Of a stretch of DNA of 64,000 nt, positions 60,607 through 64,000 are shown piece by piece (the stretch's first letter is position 1; each line of letters begins with the position of its first letter). The DNA is from Clostridia bacterium. GTDB taxonomy: Bacteria; Bacillota; Clostridia; Christensenellales; Aristaeellaceae. A program made the position numbers and the translations under genes. The notes under the pieces were generated by a model. The model worked only from the letters and a program-made list of their open reading frames with translations, had not been told where the DNA came from and did not search any database. The stretch lies in the NCBI GenBank assembly GCA_017395685.1, contig JAFQOD010000013.1:62001-126000 (forward strand), written 5' to 3'.

Positions 60607-61896
60607 TGGCAATTGCATATCGGGAAGATCAATCAGCCATTGCAGCATGCGCACATTGGTATCGAAAATATCCTGATATTTCTGCACGTCTTCAAAGGCG
60701 GCAATGCAGATCATTTCAATGCCCAGGGCGATGAGGGGGGCGGCCTGCTTTTCCTGATTGGTCAGGGGATGTACTGCGTCATAACCCAGCAGAATTCCCT
60801 GGAAAAAGGAAAGCCAGCATTCCTTTTCATCAAAGCATTCGGATAGCACTGCCGTAGCGGCATAGCAGGGATCATAAAGGCGGATGTTGTTTTCTGCCAG
60901 ATCAAAATCGATGAAGCCGATACGTCCGTCTGCAATGCCGATCAGATTGCTGGGATTGGGGTCCCTGTGGATGGGCCCCCGGGGAAGATGGGGAAGAAGG
61001 GCGGTAATGGCTTCTTCATACTGCAGCAGCCAGGCAGGATCCACAATCTGGTGCTTCCGCACCTTGGGCAGTGCCCAGTTTTTCAGGGCGGAAAGCAGAT
61101 CCTGCTGATCCACGACAGGACAGGGATCCATCCGATCCAGCGCCTGATGCAGATAATGCAGGGCGCTGCCGACAGCCTGACCGGAAGATAGGGGATGGGA
61201 CGCAATCAGATTCCTTGCCTGAAGGGGCTCTCCCGGGATGGCCCGGCTTAGCACAAAATACAATCCTTTGCATTCGAAAATGTATTCTCCCTGGGCATCC
61301 GGAAGGGGTATGGCGGCAGGCAAGCCTTGGGCGTCCAGTGCCATGGCCAGATCCACCTGCATTTTGCAGGGGGCAAAATCGGTATAGGCCTTGAGCAGGT
61401 ATTCATTTCCTGCTTTTTTGCAGGCCTCGTGCATTCTGCCGCTGCCGGGGAAAATAATGGGGGAAAGGGGCAGATCCATCCCCCAGTGGCTGAGGGCCTG
61501 CTTCCATTGTACGTTGGAGATCATGGGGTATTTTTCCTCCTTTAGGATCAGGGCGCTGGGGGCGATCACCCGGTAACGCCTGATATATTCGGAGGGGGAG
61601 CAGCCGTAGGCCTGCTGAAAAGCCTTGAAAAATCCGGCGTGGGTATCAAATCCGTAGCGCAGGGCGGCGTCGATGATGGATTCCCCGCAGCTGATGGCAT
61701 ACAAGGCGTGCATCAGCCGCCGCCGGGTACGATATTGCATCAGGGGCATGCCCACAATTCTTTGGAACAAACGTGCAAAATGCCAGGGGGAATAGCCGTA
61801 TTGCCCGGCCCACTCCTCCAGGGATATATCGGCGCACAGGGTGTTTTCCATTTCGTGAAGCAATTTCTGTATGCATTCTACAGCATTGTTTTCCAC
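60604..61896 (-). CDS. AraC-type regulator fused to an APH/choline-kinase-like phosphotransferase
   Basis: A 430-residue two-part protein. Residues 8-108 are an AraC-type double helix-turn-helix (ISLEEWAGQYGYSPWHFARLFQ, then DAALRYGFDTHAGFFKAFQQAYGCSPSEY). Residues about 150-425 look like an aminoglycoside/choline/homoserine-kinase-type phosphotransferase: NEYLLKAYTDF as the ATP-site Lys strand, catalytic H310-R-D-PNPSN, and GFIDFDLAE with Asp330 as metal ligand. The reading frame is continuous, so the fusion is real in this sequence. GTG start with GGGAGG 7 bases upstream. It may sense a small hydroxylated compound, phosphorylate it, or both. No target gene is evident nearby. Confidence 0.85.
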   Translation of the reverse strand: MENNAVECIQKLLHEMENTLCADISLEEWAGQYGYSPWHFARLFQRIVGMPLMQYRTRRRLMHALYAISCGESIIDAALRYGFDTHAGFFKAFQQAYGCSPSEYIRRYRVIAPSALILKEEKYPMISNVQWKQALSHWGMDLPLSPIIFPGSGRMHEACKKAGNEYLLKAYTDFAPCKMQVDLAMALDAQGLPAAIPLPDAQGEYIFECKGLYFVLSRAIPGEPLQARNLIASHPLSSGQAVGSALHYLHQALDRMDPCPVVDQQDLLSALKNWALPKVRKHQIVDPAWLLQYEEAITALLPHLPRGPIHRDPNPSNLIGIADGRIGFIDFDLAENNIRLYDPCYAATAVLSECFDEKECWLSFFQGILLGYDAVHPLTNQEKQAAPLIALGIEMICIAAFEDVQKYQDIFDTNVRMLQWLIDLPDMQLP

Positions 61897-61969
61897 GGCG
61901 CTGCCTCCCTTCCGGCACCATCATATCAGGAAATGCTGCCTTTTCCCTTTCCTTCCTTGCTTAATTCAA

Positions 61970-61997
61970 GAAAAAACCCCAGGCATGTGCCTGGGGT
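61970..61997 (-). terminator. Terminator of the rnf operon
   Basis: Perfect stem ACCCCAGGCA / TGCCTGGGGT followed on the minus strand by TTTTTTC, right after rnfB. Confidence 0.9.
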
Positions 61998-62011
61998 ATA
62001 TTGTGATAGGA

Positions 62012-62800
62012 TTATTCCACCGTGATGCAGTTGCAGGGGCAGACGGCAGCGCATTCGCCGCAGCCGGTGCATTTTTCGGGCAGGATGCGGGCATAGCCGT
62101 TTTCTACCACGATGGCATCATGCTGGCAGGTCTTCTTGCAGCGGCCGCAGCCGATGCATGCATCCATGCAGGAGGCCTTGGCAACCCGTGCCACGTCGCT
62201 ATTGCGGCAGCGCACGATCACTTTTTGGGACAGGGGCATCAGCTTGATAACGCTGCGGGGGCAGGCCTTTACGCAGGCACCGCAGGAGGTGCACTTGTCG
62301 GGATCGATCACGGCAATGCCGTTCTTCATGGTGATGGCATCGAAGGCACACTTATCCTGGCAATCGCCCAGGCCAATGCAGGCAAAGCGGCAATCCTTGG
62401 GGCCGCCGGCAAGACCGGCAGCGCTGGCGCAGCTCTTGTATCCGTCATAGAGATAGCGATCCTTGGCAATGCCTTTTTCGCCCTGGCACAGCACACGGGC
62501 AACCAGCTTTTCAGATACCTCAGCTTCCTGTCCCATGATTTTACCGATTTCCCTGGCGCCCTTGGCACCAGCAGGGGAACAGCCGTTGATGGGGGCCTTG
62601 CCGTCCACTACGGCCTGGGCAAAGCCATCGCAGCCGGGATAGCCGCAGGCGCCGCAGTTGGCGCCGGCGACGCAGGCACGTACCTGTTCCACCCGTTCAT
62701 CCACTTCCACATGGAATTTCTTGCTGGCAAAGGAGAGAACCGCACCGAAGATCAGCCCGAGGCCGCCCAGCAGCACGACAGCATAGACAATGGTCATCAT
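62012..62800 (-). CDS. rnfB: Rnf complex subunit B, multi-cluster ferredoxin
   Basis: Electron-entry subunit of the Rnf ferredoxin:NAD+ oxidoreductase that pumps Na+ or H+. 262 residues: one N-terminal membrane anchor (IVYAVVLLGGLGLIFGAVLSFA), a 4Fe-4S domain (VAGANCGACGYPGCDGFA) and several ferredoxin-type cluster motifs (CTSCGACVKACP, CIGCGRCKKTC, CTGCGECAAVCPC). AGGAGG lies 8 bases before the chosen ATG at 62800. Last gene of the operon; 13 bp after rnfA. Confidence 0.96.
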   Translation of the reverse strand: MMTIVYAVVLLGGLGLIFGAVLSFASKKFHVEVDERVEQVRACVAGANCGACGYPGCDGFAQAVVDGKAPINGCSPAGAKGAREIGKIMGQEAEVSEKLVARVLCQGEKGIAKDRYLYDGYKSCASAAGLAGGPKDCRFACIGLGDCQDKCAFDAITMKNGIAVIDPDKCTSCGACVKACPRSVIKLMPLSQKVIVRCRNSDVARVAKASCMDACIGCGRCKKTCQHDAIVVENGYARILPEKCTGCGECAAVCPCNCITVE

Positions 62801-62813
62801 ATCATTTTCCTCC

Positions 62814-63398
62814 TTACACCAGGCCGCTGAAGCCCATGAAGGCAACTGCCATCAGCCCGGCAGAGACCAGGGTGATGGGGAAGCCCTTCATGCAGGCGGG
62901 GATATCCGCATTTTCCAGCCGTTCCCGTACGCCCGCCATCAGCACGATGGCCAGGGTGAAGCCCAGGGCGGAGAAGGTGCCGTTCAGCACGGAATAGAGC
63001 ATATTGTAGCCGCTGTTGACATTCAGGGTGGCTACGCCCAGTACGGCGCAGTTGGTGGTGATCAGGGGCAGATAAATGCCCAGGGCGCTGTAGAGGGTGG
63101 GGCTGGATTTCTTCAGGAACATTTCCACGAATTGCACCAGCGCAGCAATCACCAGAATGAAGGCGATGGTATTCATGAAGGTAATACCCAGGGGAACCAG
63201 CAGCCAATGATAGATCATGTAGCAGAAGAAGGAGGCAATGGTCATTACGAAGGTAACTGCCAGGCCCATGCTGACCGAGGTGCCTACCTTATTGGATACA
63301 CCCAGGAAGGGGCAGCAGCCCAGGAACCGGGAGAAGATGAAGTTATTGGTCAGAATGCAGCTGACCATAAACAGCAGGATATTTACGATCTCGTTCAT
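62814..63398 (-). CDS. rnfA: Rnf complex subunit A
   Basis: A 194-residue inner-membrane protein with six segments, the usual length. Typical sequence: ILTNNFIFSRFLGCCPFLGVSNKV, SALGIYLPLITTNCAVLGVA and LAIVLMAGVRERLE. In related complexes RnfA and RnfE form a pair binding a shared iron-sulfur cluster through such cysteines. Its start overlaps the rnfE stop by 4 bases. Confidence 0.97.
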   Translation of the reverse strand: MNEIVNILLFMVSCILTNNFIFSRFLGCCPFLGVSNKVGTSVSMGLAVTFVMTIASFFCYMIYHWLLVPLGITFMNTIAFILVIAALVQFVEMFLKKSSPTLYSALGIYLPLITTNCAVLGVATLNVNSGYNMLYSVLNGTFSALGFTLAIVLMAGVRERLENADIPACMKGFPITLVSAGLMAVAFMGFSGLV

Positions 63399-64000
63399 GC
63401 CGCCTGTTCCTCCTCATGCTTCTTTTTGGTTTCCAGTTTCTTAACGATCAGATTGAACAGCCCCAGCATCAGCCCGAAGGTGAGGAAGCCGCCGGAGGCC
63501 AGCACGATCAGCAGCATAGGCTGATAGGAAGCGCCCAGAATGTTGACGCCGAACACGGAGCCATTACCAATCAGCTCGCGGATGGAGCCCATCAGCATCA
63601 GGGCCAGGGTAAAGCCGATCCCCATGCCCAAGCCGTCCACGGCGGAGGATACGGGGGTATTCTTGCTGGCAAATGCTTCGGCACGGGCCAGAATGATGCA
63701 GTTTACCACGATCAGGGGAATGAAGATGCCAAGGGCATCATACAAAGAGGGGATGAAGGCCTGCATCAGCAATTGTACCATGGTAACGAAGGTGCAGATA
63801 ACCACGATGAAAGCAGGGATGCGCACCCTATCGGGAATGAAATTGCGCAGCAGGGAAATCACGAAATTGGAACAGATCAGCACGAAGGTGGCCGCGGCGC
63901 CCATGCCCAGGCCGTTGATGGCGCTGGTGGTTACGGCCAGGGTGGGGCAGGCGCCCAGCACCAGGCGGAAGGTGGGATTTTCGGTGATGATGCCGTTAAA
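63395..64000 (-). CDS. rnfE: Rnf complex subunit E (5' end outside window)
   Basis: The frame stays open to the right edge; the first visible residues are FNGIITENPTFRLVLGACPTLAVTT, matching the N-terminal part of RnfE with only some ten residues missing. Further marks are YDALGIFIPLIVVNCIILARAEAFA and a basic, charged C-terminus (KKLETKKKHEEEQ). Membrane-embedded partner of RnfA. Order E-A-B fits the clostridial rnfCDGEAB operon, with C, D and G beyond the edge. Confidence 0.96.
   Translation of the reverse strand, partial: FNGIITENPTFRLVLGACPTLAVTTSAINGLGMGAAATFVLICSNFVISLLRNFIPDRVRIPAFIVVICTFVTMVQLLMQAFIPSLYDALGIFIPLIVVNCIILARAEAFASKNTPVSSAVDGLGMGIGFTLALMLMGSIRELIGNGSVFGVNILGASYQPMLLIVLASGGFLTFGLMLGLFNLIVKKLETKKKHEEEQAA

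Overview
The window reads as a chromosomal segment of an anaerobic, spore-forming (or formerly spore-forming) Clostridia-type Firmicute of about 50-55% GC by eye. Signs are the spoIIAA-spoIIAB-sigF operon, a SpoIIR-like protein, an Rnf complex, class III ribonucleotide reductase, formate-THF ligase, acetate kinase, a glycyl-radical enzyme, an LPxTG-type surface protein, and many near-consensus sigma-A promoters and Rho-independent terminators. The plant-glycan gene content suggests a gut or rumen fibre degrader; a Christensenellales/Aristaeellaceae-like host is only a guess.

Layout. 1-311: start of rplJ (minus strand) with an L10 leader/attenuator and its own promoter. 0.3-5.4 kb: secreted GH53 galactanase, LMW protein-tyrosine phosphatase, a Cys-rich repeat protein and a YjbR-family protein. 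5.5-10.4 kb: fhs, divergent spoIIA operon, small unknown protein, serine hydrolase. 10.4-16.5 kb: glycyl-radical enzyme of unknown substrate with its activase, UMF1-type MFS carrier with an unusual insertion, solitary holin, SH3b protein. 16.5-31.5 kb: a LacI-regulated arabinan/arabinoxylan-type locus, all on the minus strand: substrate-binding protein, two permeases, lectin-like protein, three paralogous secreted GH51-like enzymes, a CE6-like esterase, GH43 and cytoplasmic GH51. The divergent LacI regulator has a clear operator just downstream of the transporter promoter. 31.6-34.1 kb: autoregulated TetR plus ABC-2 exporter. 34.1-36.8 kb: candidate small RNA, palindromic repeat, nrdD. 36.8-40.5 kb: obgE-yhbY, SpoIIR-like gene, infC-rpmI-rplT with leader attenuator. 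40.6-48.6 kb: large surface LCAT-like lipase, duplicated-module secreted protein behind tandem operators, ackA, PIG-L deacetylase. 48.8-55.1 kb: YwlG, TrmH, ALDH and MrfA-like helicase on the minus strand, then an MFS carrier. 55.2-59.8 kb: four-gene Gld-type ABC system. 60-64 kb: orphan membrane protein, AraC-kinase fusion, rnfE-rnfA-rnfB at the edge.

How it fits together. Secreted galactanase, GH51-like enzymes and esterase would trim pectin or xylan side chains outside the cell. The ABC importer takes in oligosaccharides and GH43/GH51 finish them inside to arabinose. Fermentation to acetate/formate with ackA, fhs and Rnf conserves energy. No CRISPR array, rRNA, tRNA or insertion sequence was seen. 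The least explained items are the GRE/activase pair, the AraC-kinase fusion, the three-paralog glycosidase expansion, the duplicated tryptophan-rich secreted protein, and a two-copy 70-bp palindromic element beside an unassigned small RNA.
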